A stretch of 64,000 nt of DNA from Pseudomonas sp. R28(2017) (GCF_002112505.1 NZ_NEHW01000010.1:124001-188000); one strand, 5' to 3'. Numbered from the stretch's first letter, positions 1 through 9,851 are shown. Translations and numbers: made by a program. The notes: generated by a model not told the origin, from the sequence alone.

Positions 1-1889
1 ATCAGTGCTTGCACGACGCACTTCGTGAAGGCACGTTGGCCAACCCGGTTCACCAGATCGGTACACAAGCCCATGGCAGGGCAAGCTACGACAATGCCAC
101 CCGCATCATCCACCTGCATCCCGACGTGATCGAGGCTGCACGCCAGCAGCCGGGCGGCGCCTGCGAACTGGCGACCATCCTGCTACACGAGTTCGGTCAC
201 CACCTGGACTGCCTCCTGCGCCAGGAATACGCACCTCGCCTGACCACAGGCAGAACCCAGGTTGCCCAAGACGCCTGGCTCGAAGAGGGTGCCCGATTTG
301 CTTATCTGTTCTGTGAAATCGAACCACGCAAGCCTGGCAAGCTGACAGTCGCTCACCTACACAGCGGTGATGCAGATATCCACCTTCAGGTCGATCGGCA
401 GGCGCTGCGTCACTACATCCGCCTGAGCCAGGGCCAGGAAGCGCAGCACAGCGAAAGCCGCTATGCGAGCCATGAGGGCTTTTCGGCTGGGCAAGGCAAT
501 GAGGCGCGTGAATCCGAGTCTTGGGGCCACGGCTCGATCGAGGAAGATTTGAAGTATGCCGGCTTTGACGAAAAGCAGCGCAAGGCGATCTATTTTGGCA
601 ACTGGTTGCGCGATTACTCACAGTTGCTCGACCCCAAGCTGGTGCGGGCCGCCGATGCTCCCAAGGACTTCCCGGCCAAGCTTTCAAGAGAAGTGCTTAC
701 CCAGCTCGTCGATCTTTTGGCACTGAGAGCCTTCCCCAGCCTGCAAAGCACGCCGCAAGAGCGCAGCCACTATGTTGTCACTCCGCAGATGCTGGGGGTC
801 TATCGCCCCAGCGAACACATAGACAACCCCTTCAATCCGAGGCCTCCCAGCGTCGATCCACGCACCATCGACGAAGCCTTCGAGGCGCCCATCGCCGAGG
901 ATGACGCCCTGCTCCAGGTCGACCCTGACACCTCCATGAAGCGCTACATCTTCACTTCGGTCGACTACATGAGCAACTGCCTGCGTGACGCCATGGCAGC
1001 GGGGCCAACGCCGAAAGGCATGCGCCAGTTCGGCGCGGCCTTGCACGTGCTCGAGGACTACTTCGCCCACTCCAACTATGCAGAGCTGAGCCTGCGCAAG
1101 CAGAAACACGACCGTGTATTGCCATGGACCGCAAAGGTCGATTGCAGGCACGAGTGGCCAGTGGTCACCGGCATGTTCGCCGGTTCCGATGTGATCGCCA
1201 GCCTGGCCGAGCCAATGGCGAACCTGTTGTTCAAGCCCTCCGGCAGTTTCGAGAACATTACCCCGGGCCAACGCGCGAACTCGGAACTTGCATTGTTGAT
1301 TCTGCTGCAAGACCACCCTGACCCGAAATGGCAGCAGTATCTGCAGACCTCCCTCGAGGTGCGCGACACACTGGCGGACCTCCCAGGGTTCAACGGCATG
1401 CGGCTGGTCTCCTGGATCATCAGCTCGCCGATAAGGGGCGCCCAGGATCTGCTCAAGCTGGGCTACCAAACCCTGCTCAACCTGATCGGCAATAGCGTTG
1501 ACGATCTACAGACGCTGCGCCTGGGCAATCCTGAGCTGATCGGTTCGACCAACCCGACCCATTCACAACTCGCCAAAGATCATGACGTCCATCCTCTGCA
1601 TACCTTGGCCGCACTCATGGCGCGCGTTGCGGTACGCGAGGTGGGCAAAGCCATGTACCACCACTGGGAGGGAAAGCGCCTGCTCGATCCGGTGAAAATC
1701 GCGCGCAGCTACTTTACCCACCCCTTTGACAGCGAGTGGCAGGATGAACTGGTCAGCCATTGGGCATCCGAGCACCCAGAGAAGATCGAGCAGGCTGGCA
1801 ATGATTCGATCTTCGCCACATTGCACGGTCATGCCAACCACGAGGTCGACACAAGCGTGTGGGACCGCGTGCGTGGGCTGTTCGGATAG
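1..1889 (+). CDS. Het-C domain protein with HEXXH motif, 5' end outside window
   Basis: The reading frame is open back to base 1, so the N-terminus is missing; the first internal start-like codon is a TTG at 9. Seen: an HEFGH zinc-metallopeptidase-type motif near residue 60 of the visible part, then a region with GNWLRDYSQ (about residue 200) and HVLEDYFAHSNY (about 345), which I recognise as hallmarks of the Het-C (heterokaryon incompatibility C) family. No signal peptide or membrane segment is obvious in the visible part. It ends at a hairpin terminator shared with the convergent small gene. Bacterial Het-C proteins are poorly characterised; a secreted toxin or effector role is possible but inferred only. 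The upstream neighbour, which would help, is not visible. Confidence 0.75.
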   Translation, partial: QCLHDALREGTLANPVHQIGTQAHGRASYDNATRIIHLHPDVIEAARQQPGGACELATILLHEFGHHLDCLLRQEYAPRLTTGRTQVAQDAWLEEGARFAYLFCEIEPRKPGKLTVAHLHSGDADIHLQVDRQALRHYIRLSQGQEAQHSESRYASHEGFSAGQGNEARESESWGHGSIEEDLKYAGFDEKQRKAIYFGNWLRDYSQLLDPKLVRAADAPKDFPAKLSREVLTQLVDLLALRAFPSLQSTPQERSHYVVTPQMLGVYRPSEHIDNPFNPRPPSVDPRTIDEAFEAPIAEDDALLQVDPDTSMKRYIFTSVDYMSNCLRDAMAAGPTPKGMRQFGAALHVLEDYFAHSNYAELSLRKQKHDRVLPWTAKVDCRHEWPVVTGMFAGSDVIASLAEPMANLLFKPSGSFENITPGQRANSELALLILLQDHPDPKWQQYLQTSLEVRDTLADLPGFNGMRLVSWIISSPIRGAQDLLKLGYQTLLNLIGNSVDDLQTLRLGNPELIGSTNPTHSQLAKDHDVHPLHTLAALMARVAVREVGKAMYHHWEGKRLLDPVKIARSYFTHPFDSEWQDELVSHWASEHPEKIEQAGNDSIFATLHGHANHEVDTSVWDRVRGLFG

Positions 1890-1902
1890 GCCTGAAACAC
1901 AA

Positions 1903-1930
1903 AAGCCCCGGCAGGAAACTGCCGGGGCTT
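1903..1930. terminator. Bidirectional hairpin between convergent genes
   Basis: A perfect 12-bp stem (AAGCCCCGGCAG paired with CTGCCGGGGCTT) with a GAAA loop lies 14 bp after the Het-C gene stop. It can serve both that gene and the convergent gene ending at 1962. Confidence 0.85.
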
Positions 1931-1961
1931 CTGGTATTGAACCAGTGACACTTCAATGCGT

Positions 1962-2273
1962 TCAGAAGTCAGCCAATGGCCATACTTCGTATGCCGGTGT
2001 CTCGTAGGGATGGCTCCGTTTGAGCGCAGCGACGACCTGAACGATCAGGTCGTCGGCCACCACCAGCTCCACCTTCCACTCCTCCACCACCTCGACCTGG
2101 CCGGTTTGCCCGAGGAACGGCTGGCTGCCGTCCAACGGGCGGAACTGGCCCTGGCCCAAGGTCTGCCAGGCGCAGTGATCGTAGTCGCCGATACGCCCGC
2201 CACCGGCGGCGAACACGGCGGCCTTGACCCCTTCAACATGGCTGGCCGGGACGAAGAAGGCGAGCTTGTACAC
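1962..2273 (-). CDS. YqfO/Nif3-like small protein (103 aa)
   Basis: The protein starts MYKLAFFVPASHVEGVKAAVF and contains GGGRIGDYDHCAW and HPYETPAYEVWPL. These match the short ferredoxin-like/CutA-like domain found as an insert in Nif3 (YqfO) dinuclear-metal proteins and as a stand-alone protein in pseudomonads. The start is GTG, 3 bp after the purL stop, so translation is probably coupled to purL. Molecular function is not established for the stand-alone form. It ends at the bidirectional terminator shared with the Het-C gene. Confidence 0.8.
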   Translation of the reverse strand: MYKLAFFVPASHVEGVKAAVFAAGGGRIGDYDHCAWQTLGQGQFRPLDGSQPFLGQTGQVEVVEEWKVELVVADDLIVQVVAALKRSHPYETPAYEVWPLADF

Positions 2274-2276
2274 GCC

Positions 2277-5200
2277 TTAGTTCACCCACACGCGGGCGTT
2301 GCGGAACATACGCATCAGCGCGGCGTCTTCCTGCCACTCATCCGGGCGCCAGGAGTTCTGCACGGCGCGGAACATACGCTCCGGGTGCGGCATCATGATG
2401 GTCACGCGGCCGTCACGGCTGGTCAGGCCGGTGATACCGCGCGGCGAGCCGTTCGGGTTGGCCGGGTAGGCTTCGGTGACCTTGCCGTGGTTGTCGACAT
2501 AGCGCAGGGCCACGCAACCGGACAGGTCGGCTGCCAACAGTGCCTCTTCGCTGGCGAACTCGGCATGGCCTTCGCCGTGGGCGATGGCGATCGGCATGCG
2601 CGAACCGGCCATGCCCTGCAGGAAGATCGAGTTGGACTTCTGCACCTCGACCATGGCCACGCGCGCCTCGAACTGCTCCGAACGGTTGCGCACGAAGTGC
2701 GGCCAGTGCTCGGTGCCCGGGATCAGCTCGTGCAGGTTGGACATCATCTGGCAACCGTTGCACACGCCCAGGGCGAAGCTGTCGGTACGCTCGAAGAAGG
2801 CCTGGAAGGCATCGCGGGCGCGGCTGTTGAACAGCGCCGACTTGGCCCAGCCTTCACCGGCACCCAGCACGTCACCGTACGAGAAGCCACCGCAGGCGAC
2901 CAGGCCCTTGAAGGCTTCGAAGTCCACGCGGCCTGCGAGGATATCGCTCATGTGCACGTCGATGGCGGCAAAGCCTGCGCGGTCGAAGGCGGCAGCCATC
3001 TCGACCTGGCCGTTGACGCCCTGCTCGCGCAGGATCGCCACTTGCGGGCGCACGCCCTTCTTGATGTACGGCGCGGCGATGTCGTCGTTGACGTCATAGC
3101 CCAGCTTGACCGACAGGCCCGGGTTTTCTTCCTCGAGCAGCAGGTCGAATTCCTGGTCGGCGCAGTCGGCGTTGTCGCGCAGGCGCTGGATCTGGTAGCT
3201 GGTTTCGGCCCACTGGCGCTGCAGCATGCGGCGGTCGTCGTCGAACAGCACTTCGCCATTGAGGCTGATGGACACTTCACCGTTGTTGACCGGCTTGCCG
3301 ATCACCGCGACGCACTCCTCGCCCAGGCCGGCAGCGCTGAACTGTGCCAGCACGTCCGGGGTGGCATCCTGGCGAACCTGGATAACCGCGCCCAGCTCTT
3401 CGTTGAAGAGGATGGCGGCCACGTCGGCCTTGCTGTCGGTCAGCGGGTCGAGGTGCAGGTCGAGGCCGCAGTGGCCGGCGAAGGCCATTTCCAGCACGGT
3501 GGTCAGCAGGCCGCCGTCGGAACGGTCGTGGTAGGCCAGCAAGTGGCCGTCGGCGTTCAGGCCCTGGATCACGGCGAAGAACGCCTTGAGGTCTTCGGCG
3601 TCGTCGACGTCTGGTGCCTGGGCAGCGATCTTGCCGTAGGTCTGGGCCAGGATCGAGGCGCCCATGCGGTTCTTGCCGCGGCCCAGGTCGATCAGGATCA
3701 GGTCGGTCTCGCCCTTGTCCATACGCAGTTGCGGGGTCAGGGTCTGGCGGATGTCGGTGACCGGGGCGAAGCCGGTGATGATCAGCGACATCGGCGATGT
3801 GACGCTCTTCTCGACGCCCTCTTCGCTCCACTTGGTCTTCATCGACATCGAGTCTTTGCCGACCGGAATGGTGATGCCCAGCTCCGGGCACAGTTCCATG
3901 CCGACAGCCTTGACGGTGTCGTACAGACGCGCGTCTTCACCCGGGTGGCCGGCGGCGGACATCCAGTTGGCCGACAGTTTGATGTCGGACAGTTTCTCGA
4001 TGCGGGCAGCGGCCAGGTTGGTCAGGGTCTCGCCGATTGCCATGCGGCCGGACGCCGGGGCATCCAGCAGGGCCAGCGGGGTACGCTCGCCCATGGCCAT
4101 GGCTTCACCGGTGTAGACGTCGAAGCTGGTGGCGGTGACGGCACAGTCGGCCACCGGCACCTGCCACGGGCCGACCATCTGGTCGCGGGCAACCAGGCCG
4201 GTGATGGTGCGGTCGCCGATGGTGATCAGGAAGCTCTTGCTGGCCACGGCCGGGTGGTTCAGCACGCGCTGCACAGCCTGGTCCAGGTCCAGTTTGCTCG
4301 GGTCGAAGTCATCGCCCAGCTCGGCCTCGCGGGTGACCGAACGGTGCATGCGCGGCGGCTTGCCCAGCAGCACGTCGAGCGGCATGTCCACCGGGGTGTT
4401 GCCGAAGTGGCTGTCGCTGACGGTCAGGTGCGGCTCTTCAGTCGCCTCACCAACCACGGCGAACGGGCAACGCTCGCGTTCGCAGATGGCCTGGAAACGC
4501 TCGAAATCGACGGCGCTGACGGCCAGCACGTAACGCTCTTGCGATTCGTTGCTCCAGATTTCGTGCGGGGCCATGCCCGGCTCGTCGTTGGGCACGTTGC
4601 GCAGTTCGAAGCGGCCACCACGGCCACCGTCGTTGACCAGCTCCGGGAAGGCGTTGGAGATACCACCGGCGCCCACGTCGTGGATGAAGGCGATCGGGTT
4701 CTTGTCGCCCAGCTGCCAGCAGCGGTCGATGACCTCCTGGCAACGGCGCTCCATTTCCGGGTTTTCGCGCTGTACCGAGGCAAAGTCCAGGTCAGCCGAG
4801 CTGGCACCGGTGGCCACCGACGAGGCGGCGCCGCCGCCCAGGCCGATCAGCATGGCCGGGCCGCCGAGCACGATCAGCTTGGCGCCGACGGTGATCTCGC
4901 CCTTCTGCACGTGGTCTTCACGGATGTTGCCCATGCCGCCGGCGAGCATGATCGGCTTGTGGTAGCCGCGCACTTCTTCGCCATGCGGGGTGTCGATGGC
5001 CTGTTCGAAGGTACGGAAGTAGCCGGTCAGGGCCGGGCGACCGAATTCGTTGTTGAACGCGGCGCCGCCCAGTGGGCCTTCGATCATGATGTCGAGGGCG
5101 TCGACGATGCGCTCCGGCTTGCCGTAGGCCTGCTCCCACGGCTGTTCGAAGCCCGGGATGCGCAGGTTGGACACGGTGAAACCGGTCAGGCCGGCTTTGG

Positions 5201-6176
5201 GCTTGGCGCCACGGCCGGTCGCGCCTTCGTCGCGGATTTCGCCGCCGGAGCCGGTGGAGGCGCCGGAGAACGGGGCGATGGCGGTCGGGTGGTTGTGCGT
5301 CTCGACCTTCATCAGGATGTGCACCGGCTCCTGCACCGCACCGTACTGGCGGGTTTCAGGGTTCGGGAAGAAACGGCCGGCGACGCTGCCGACGATCACC
5401 GAGGCGTTGTCCTTGTAAGCCGACAGCACGCCTTCGTTGTGCATCTGGTAGGTGTTCTTGATCATGCCGAACAGGCTCTTTTCCTGAGCCTGGCCGTCGA
5501 TGTCCCAACTGGCGTTGAAGATCTTGTGGCGGCAGTGCTCGGAGTTGGCCTGGGCGAACATCATCAGTTCGATGTCGTTCGGGTTGCGCGCAAGGCCCTG
5601 GAAGGCGTTGACCAGGTAGTCGATCTCGTCTTCGGCCAGGGCCAGGCCCAGGTCGATGTTGGCCTGGGCCAGGGCGGCGCGGCCACCGCCAAGGATGTCG
5701 ACCGAGGTCATCGGCTTGGGCTGGGCGTGGCTGAACAGGTCGGCTGCCTGCTCCAGCTTGGCCAGCACGCGCTGGGTCATGCGGTCGTGCAGTTCGGCGG
5801 CGATCAGCTCGGCGTCGGCGTCGCTCAGGTTGCCGGCCACGTAGTAGGCGATGCCGCGCTCCAGGCGCTGAATCGACTGCAGGCCGCAGTTGTGGGCGAT
5901 GTCGCTGGCCTTGCTGGCCCATGGCGAGATGGTGCCCAGGCGCGGCACGACCAGGAACAGGCGGCCGGTCGGCTCCTGTACCGGCACGCTCGGGCCGTAT
6001 TTGAGCAGACGGCCCAGCACCTGCTGCTGGTCGGCGGTCAGCTCGCCGTCAACGTCGGCGAAGTGGGCAAATTCGGCATACAAACCAGTAACAGCGGGGA
6101 CTTTCTGGCTCAGTTGCTCGAGTAATTTACCGTGGCGAAAGGCAGAAAGGGCAGGAGCGCCGCGCAGGATCAACAT
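2277..6176 (-). CDS. purL: Phosphoribosylformylglycinamidine synthase
   Basis: Large single-chain FGAM synthase (1299 aa, the usual proteobacterial length), which converts FGAR, glutamine and ATP to FGAM in step 4 of de novo purine synthesis. The N-terminal part carries the linker and AIR-synthase-like ATP-binding lobes (VETHNHPTAIAPFSGASTG and GGMGNIREDHVQ are visible). From about residue 1040 a class I glutamine amidotransferase domain follows, with nucleophile motif LGVCNGCQ (Cys about 1137) and the C-terminal MPHPERMFRAVQNSW His-Glu region. The frame is intact with no missing motif. The start at 6176 leaves about 240 bp to the divergent mltF; no PurR-type operator was recognised there. 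Confidence 0.98.
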   Translation of the reverse strand: MLILRGAPALSAFRHGKLLEQLSQKVPAVTGLYAEFAHFADVDGELTADQQQVLGRLLKYGPSVPVQEPTGRLFLVVPRLGTISPWASKASDIAHNCGLQSIQRLERGIAYYVAGNLSDADAELIAAELHDRMTQRVLAKLEQAADLFSHAQPKPMTSVDILGGGRAALAQANIDLGLALAEDEIDYLVNAFQGLARNPNDIELMMFAQANSEHCRHKIFNASWDIDGQAQEKSLFGMIKNTYQMHNEGVLSAYKDNASVIVGSVAGRFFPNPETRQYGAVQEPVHILMKVETHNHPTAIAPFSGASTGSGGEIRDEGATGRGAKPKAGLTGFTVSNLRIPGFEQPWEQAYGKPERIVDALDIMIEGPLGGAAFNNEFGRPALTGYFRTFEQAIDTPHGEEVRGYHKPIMLAGGMGNIREDHVQKGEITVGAKLIVLGGPAMLIGLGGGAASSVATGASSADLDFASVQRENPEMERRCQEVIDRCWQLGDKNPIAFIHDVGAGGISNAFPELVNDGGRGGRFELRNVPNDEPGMAPHEIWSNESQERYVLAVSAVDFERFQAICERERCPFAVVGEATEEPHLTVSDSHFGNTPVDMPLDVLLGKPPRMHRSVTREAELGDDFDPSKLDLDQAVQRVLNHPAVASKSFLITIGDRTITGLVARDQMVGPWQVPVADCAVTATSFDVYTGEAMAMGERTPLALLDAPASGRMAIGETLTNLAAARIEKLSDIKLSANWMSAAGHPGEDARLYDTVKAVGMELCPELGITIPVGKDSMSMKTKWSEEGVEKSVTSPMSLIITGFAPVTDIRQTLTPQLRMDKGETDLILIDLGRGKNRMGASILAQTYGKIAAQAPDVDDAEDLKAFFAVIQGLNADGHLLAYHDRSDGGLLTTVLEMAFAGHCGLDLHLDPLTDSKADVAAILFNEELGAVIQVRQDATPDVLAQFSAAGLGEECVAVIGKPVNNGEVSISLNGEVLFDDDRRMLQRQWAETSYQIQRLRDNADCADQEFDLLLEEENPGLSVKLGYDVNDDIAAPYIKKGVRPQVAILREQGVNGQVEMAAAFDRAGFAAIDVHMSDILAGRVDFEAFKGLVACGGFSYGDVLGAGEGWAKSALFNSRARDAFQAFFERTDSFALGVCNGCQMMSNLHELIPGTEHWPHFVRNRSEQFEARVAMVEVQKSNSIFLQGMAGSRMPIAIAHGEGHAEFASEEALLAADLSGCVALRYVDNHGKVTEAYPANPNGSPRGITGLTSRDGRVTIMMPHPERMFRAVQNSWRPDEWQEDAALMRMFRNARVWVN

Positions 6177-6420
6177 CGTCGGGACAGCCTCAGGAAGGGG
6201 TGTGCTTAGAGGCCGTGCATTCTAGCCTAATTCGACGGCTTTCGGCACCCGCTCTAAGCCATGGCTGCCGGGCGGCGGAACCGGACTTCGGGGTCAGAAA
6301 AAACAGCGAATCTGCCCGCCTTTCCCTGCCTGCACCGCGCCATATAGAAAAAATCGCTACCAGACAAGCTAACCGTTGTCGAGATATGGCTGGGGCGGTC
6401 CTTTGCGTATACTGCAACCT

Positions 6421-7878
6421 ATGTTCGCCCACACTGCTTTGCGCCAACGTTGCGCCAGATGGCTAATCGCAACCGGACTCTTTCTGCTGCTCGGTGCCTG
6501 CGTTGAAAAACCCAGCACCCTCGAGCGCGTGAAGGAGGACGGCGTGCTGCGCGTCATCACCCGCAACAGCCCGGCCACCTACTTCCAGGACCGCAACGGC
6601 GAAACCGGCTTCGAATATGAGCTGGTCCAGCATTTCGCCGACGATCTTGGCGTGAAGCTGCAGATCGAGACCGCCGACAACCTCGACGAACTGTACGACG
6701 CCCTTGGCAAGCCCTCAGGCCCGGTGCTGGCGGCGGCCGGCCTGGTCAGCACTGACCGGCGCAAGGCCCAGGTCAAGTACTCGCACCCTTATCTGGAAGT
6801 AACCCCGCAGGTCATCTATCGCAACGGCCGCCCTCGCCCCACCGATGCCAAGGGCCTGGTCGGCAAGAAGATCATGGTGCTCAAGGGCAGCAGCCACGCC
6901 GACCAGCTGGCCGAACTGAAAAAACAGTACCCAGGCCTGGAATACGAAGAATCCGACGCGGTCGAAGTGGTCGACCTGCTGCGCATGGTCGACGAAGGGC
7001 AGATCGACCTGACCCTGGTCGACTCCAATGAACTGGCCATGAACCAGGTCTACTTCCCCAACGTGCGGGTCGCCTTCGACCTCGGCGACACCCGTGACCA
7101 GCGCTGGGCGGTGGCGGCCGGTGACGACAACAGCCTGCTCAACGAAATCAACGAATTCCTCGACAAGGCGCAGAAGAACGGCACCCTGCAGCGCCTGAAA
7201 GACCGTTACTACGGCCATGTCGACGTACTCGGCTACGTCGGCGCCTACACCTTTGCCCAGCACCTGCAGCAGCGCCTGCCCAAGTACGAGAAACACTTCA
7301 AGAGCTACGCCAAGGTCGAACAGGTGGACTGGCGCCTGCTGGCGGCGATCGGCTACCAGGAATCGATGTGGCAGCCGGAAGTCACCTCCAAGACCGGCGT
7401 GCGCGGCCTGATGATGCTGACCCAGCGCACTGCCCAGGCCATGGGCGTGTCCAACCGGCTGGACCCGAAGCAGAGCATCCAGGGCGGTGCCAAGTACTTC
7501 ATGAAGATCAAGGAAGAGCTCGACGACAGCATCCAGGAGCCGGACCGCACCTGGTTCGCCCTGGCCGCCTACAACGTCGGCAGCGGCCACCTGGAAGACG
7601 CCCGCACCCTGGCCAAGCGCGAAAAGCTCAACCCGAACAAGTGGCTGGACGTGAAGAAGATGCTGCCACGGCTGGCCCAGAAGCAGTGGTACCGGCAGAC
7701 CAAGTACGGCTATGCCCGTGGCGGCGAGCCGGTGCACTTCGTGGCCAACATTCGCCGTTACTACGACATCCTCACCTGGGTGACCCAGCCACAGCTTGAA
7801 GGCCAGGTAGCCGAGGGCAACCTGCATGTGCCTGGGGTGAACAAGGACAAGCCGGCGGATCAGTCGCCGCCGATGTAA
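6421..7878 (+). CDS. mltF: Membrane-bound lytic transglycosylase F
   Basis: A 485-aa protein starting MFAHTALRQRCARW. The upstream in-frame start at 6376 was rejected because the signal sequence begins cleanly at 6421. The signal sequence ends in LLLGAC, a plausible lipobox with Cys27, so it is probably an outer-membrane lipoprotein facing the periplasm. Residues of about 40-270 form an ABC-type solute-binding regulatory domain (VLRVITRNSPATYF). Residues of about 290-450 form an SLT family 1E lytic domain with catalytic Glu314 in YQES, followed by GVRGLMMLT and ALAAYNVGSGH. It cleaves the MurNAc-GlcNAc bond of peptidoglycan to give 1,6-anhydro-muropeptides. It is divergent from purL and convergent with tadA, with a REP pair between. 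Confidence 0.96.
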   Translation: MFAHTALRQRCARWLIATGLFLLLGACVEKPSTLERVKEDGVLRVITRNSPATYFQDRNGETGFEYELVQHFADDLGVKLQIETADNLDELYDALGKPSGPVLAAAGLVSTDRRKAQVKYSHPYLEVTPQVIYRNGRPRPTDAKGLVGKKIMVLKGSSHADQLAELKKQYPGLEYEESDAVEVVDLLRMVDEGQIDLTLVDSNELAMNQVYFPNVRVAFDLGDTRDQRWAVAAGDDNSLLNEINEFLDKAQKNGTLQRLKDRYYGHVDVLGYVGAYTFAQHLQQRLPKYEKHFKSYAKVEQVDWRLLAAIGYQESMWQPEVTSKTGVRGLMMLTQRTAQAMGVSNRLDPKQSIQGGAKYFMKIKEELDDSIQEPDRTWFALAAYNVGSGHLEDARTLAKREKLNPNKWLDVKKMLPRLAQKQWYRQTKYGYARGGEPVHFVANIRRYYDILTWVTQPQLEGQVAEGNLHVPGVNKDKPADQSPPM

Positions 7879-7880
7879 TC

Positions 7881-7988
7881 CTGTAGCGGCCTCTTCGCGG
7901 GCAAGCCCGCTCCCACAGGGCCCGTACAAGTTTTGACAGCGGTGCTATCTCTGTGGGAGCGGGCTTGCCCGCGAAGAGGCCGTTACAG
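7881..7988. repeat. REP pair, inverted
   Basis: Two inverted copies of the P. putida-type REP (CTCTTCGCGGGCAAGCCCGC and its reverse complement within CTGTGGGAGCGGGCTTGCC) lie between the convergent mltF and tadA. They probably act as a transcription end or mRNA-stabilising structure. Confidence 0.9.
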
Positions 7989-7989
7989 G

Positions 7990-8469
7990 TTAATTCTTGG
8001 CCCTACGGGCCTTGAAGAAGTCACTCAGGATCTGCCCGCACTCCTCCGCCAGCACTCCGCCCTCCACCATCACCCGATGGTTGAGAAAGCCCTGCCCAAA
8101 GAACTGCCCCTGACTCTGCACGACACCCGCCTTGGGCTCCAGTGCGCCGAACACCACCCGCGCTACCCGCGAATGCACGATCAGCCCCGCACACATGCTG
8201 CAGGGCTCCAGGGTCACATACAGCGTGCTACCCGGCAGTCGGTAGTTGCTGGCAGCCTTGGCCGCCGCGCGAATGGCGACCATTTCGGCATGGGCGCTGG
8301 GGTCGCTGTCGATGATCGGCCGGTTGAAGCCCTGGCCGATGACCTGGCCATGCTGCACCAGCACCGCGCCCACCGGCACCTCGCCCATGGCCGCACCTTC
8401 GGCTGCCAGGCCCAGGGCCAGGCGCATGAATTCCTGATCGCGGCTGCGATCGATGATCTGCGGGCGCAT
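7990..8469 (-). CDS. tadA: tRNA-specific adenosine deaminase
   Basis: A 159-aa member of the cytidine/deoxycytidylate deaminase fold. It deaminates A34 to inosine in the tRNA-Arg(ACG) anticodon. Zinc site: His60-Ala-Glu62 (HAEM) with Cys90 and Cys93 in PCSMC; the catalytic Glu62 is present. Its start codon overlaps the stop of the upstream multicopper oxidase gene by one base (TGATG), so the two are probably co-translated. Length matches the family. Confidence 0.96.
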   Translation of the reverse strand: MRPQIIDRSRDQEFMRLALGLAAEGAAMGEVPVGAVLVQHGQVIGQGFNRPIIDSDPSAHAEMVAIRAAAKAASNYRLPGSTLYVTLEPCSMCAGLIVHSRVARVVFGALEPKAGVVQSQGQFFGQGFLNHRVMVEGGVLAEECGQILSDFFKARRAKN

Positions 8470-9851
8470 CAGACCACCGCGATCGCGGCCATCAGGCCGG
8501 TTTCCATGTGGTCGATGACGTGGCAGTGGAACATCCAGGTGCCGGGGTTATCCGCCACCAGCGCGACCTGGGCGCGCTCGTTCTTGCCCAGCAGGTAGGT
8601 GTCGGTGAAGTAAGGCTCCGGGATTTGCCGGCGATTGGAGCCGATCACCTTGAAGCTCATGCCATGCAGGTGGATCGGGTGCTGGTACTGGGTCATGTTC
8701 TTCAGCTCGAAGATATAGCTCTTGCCCTTCTTCAGCGTGGCGATCGGCCGGTCGGCGCAGGTCTTGTCGGTGATGTCCCAGGCCTGGCCGTTGATCTGCC
8801 ACATGCTCGACGGCTTGTCCGGGTCGCTGGTGACCGAGACGCTCGCCGCCCATTCGAAATTGAAGTTGAGCTTCTCGGCATTCTCCAGGTCCGGCTCGGC
8901 AATCGGATTCGGCGGCAGGGCCTTGGGCCACTCGCCCGATGCTTCGCTGCTGGCCACCGAGCGCAAGGTGCCCAGGCGCACGAAACCGTCGCGCAGGGAG
9001 ATTTCCTCGCCTGCCTCTGGGATGCGGATGGCAAGGCAGATGCGCATGCCTGGGCCAAGCCAGTAGTCGTCATCCAGAGGCCGTGGCGTCACCGGGTTGC
9101 CGTCGAGGGCATAGATTTTAGCCTCGCAGTTGCCTTTGAGGTTGAGGCGGTAGGTCCAGGTGTTATCCAGGTTGAGCACCCGCACGCGCACCACCTGCCC
9201 GGCCGGCAGCTCGGTGACCGAATCGGCCTGGCCATTGATGGTGATCAGCCGCCCGGCAGTGCCGTTGCGCGCGGCCTCGCGGGGGATGCTGAAGGGCAGC
9301 CAGGCGCCCTGCTCGTCGACGTGCCAGTTCTTCAGGCTCAGGGTGCGTTCGTGGGCGAAACCGGTTGGCTCGCGCTCCTCGACAATCAGCGGGCCGACCA
9401 GGCCACGCCCCAGTTCCTCGGAGCTGCTGACATGGGGGTGGTACCAGTAGCTGCCGGCATCCGGCACGCGGAACTGGTAGTCGAAGTACTCGCCCGGCTT
9501 GACCGGCAGTTGCGAAACGTAAGGCACGCCGTCCATTTCCAGCGGCAGGCGAATGCCATGCCAGTGGATGGTGGTTTCCACCGGCAGGTGGTTGATGAAG
9601 CGTACCCGCAGCCAGGTGCCCTGGCGCACGCGTAACTCGGTGCCCGGCGCCGACGGGCCGAAGGCCCAGGCCTCGGTCTTGAAGCCCGGCACAAGCTCGA
9701 CGTCCAGGGGGGCAGCGATCAGCTCGTAGTCATGCCCGGCGTTGTCGTCCTCGACCTTGCCCAGCCAGTAACGTGCTGCGCCACCGGCGCCCAGGCCAAC
9801 CACAACCAGGCCGGTCAGGCCCTTGAGCATTTGTCGACGGGTGAAGGACAT
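8469..9851 (-). CDS. Tat-exported multicopper oxidase
   Basis: A 460-aa protein. The N-terminus SFTRRQMLKG with a following hydrophobic stretch is a twin-arginine signal, so export in folded form is expected. Copper motifs occur in the usual order: HWHG (about 98), YWYHPHVS (about 136), HPIHLHG (about 395) and the C-terminal HCHVIDHMETGLM (type 1/trinuclear site, with Leu at the axial position by spacing). It is a laccase/CumA-like periplasmic oxidase of phenols or metal ions; the substrate cannot be told. No Met-rich CueO-type insert is visible. It forms a tight operon with tadA, an arrangement familiar in Pseudomonas. The start at 9851 gives a complete signal peptide. Confidence 0.9.
   Translation of the reverse strand: MSFTRRQMLKGLTGLVVVGLGAGGAARYWLGKVEDDNAGHDYELIAAPLDVELVPGFKTEAWAFGPSAPGTELRVRQGTWLRVRFINHLPVETTIHWHGIRLPLEMDGVPYVSQLPVKPGEYFDYQFRVPDAGSYWYHPHVSSSEELGRGLVGPLIVEEREPTGFAHERTLSLKNWHVDEQGAWLPFSIPREAARNGTAGRLITINGQADSVTELPAGQVVRVRVLNLDNTWTYRLNLKGNCEAKIYALDGNPVTPRPLDDDYWLGPGMRICLAIRIPEAGEEISLRDGFVRLGTLRSVASSEASGEWPKALPPNPIAEPDLENAEKLNFNFEWAASVSVTSDPDKPSSMWQINGQAWDITDKTCADRPIATLKKGKSYIFELKNMTQYQHPIHLHGMSFKVIGSNRRQIPEPYFTDTYLLGKNERAQVALVADNPGTWMFHCHVIDHMETGLMAAIAVV

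Noticed and set aside
1956..6125. Very long open frame antisense to purL (about 1,389 codons)
   Set aside because: Low-complexity His/Gly/Val/Gln-rich translation, no family motifs, and exactly opposite an intact purL. It is a by-product of high-GC codon use.
7881..7988. CRISPR-like repeats from recurring GCGGGCTTGCCCGCG units
   Set aside because: Units occur as isolated inverted pairs between genes with no regular spacers or cas genes; they are REP elements.
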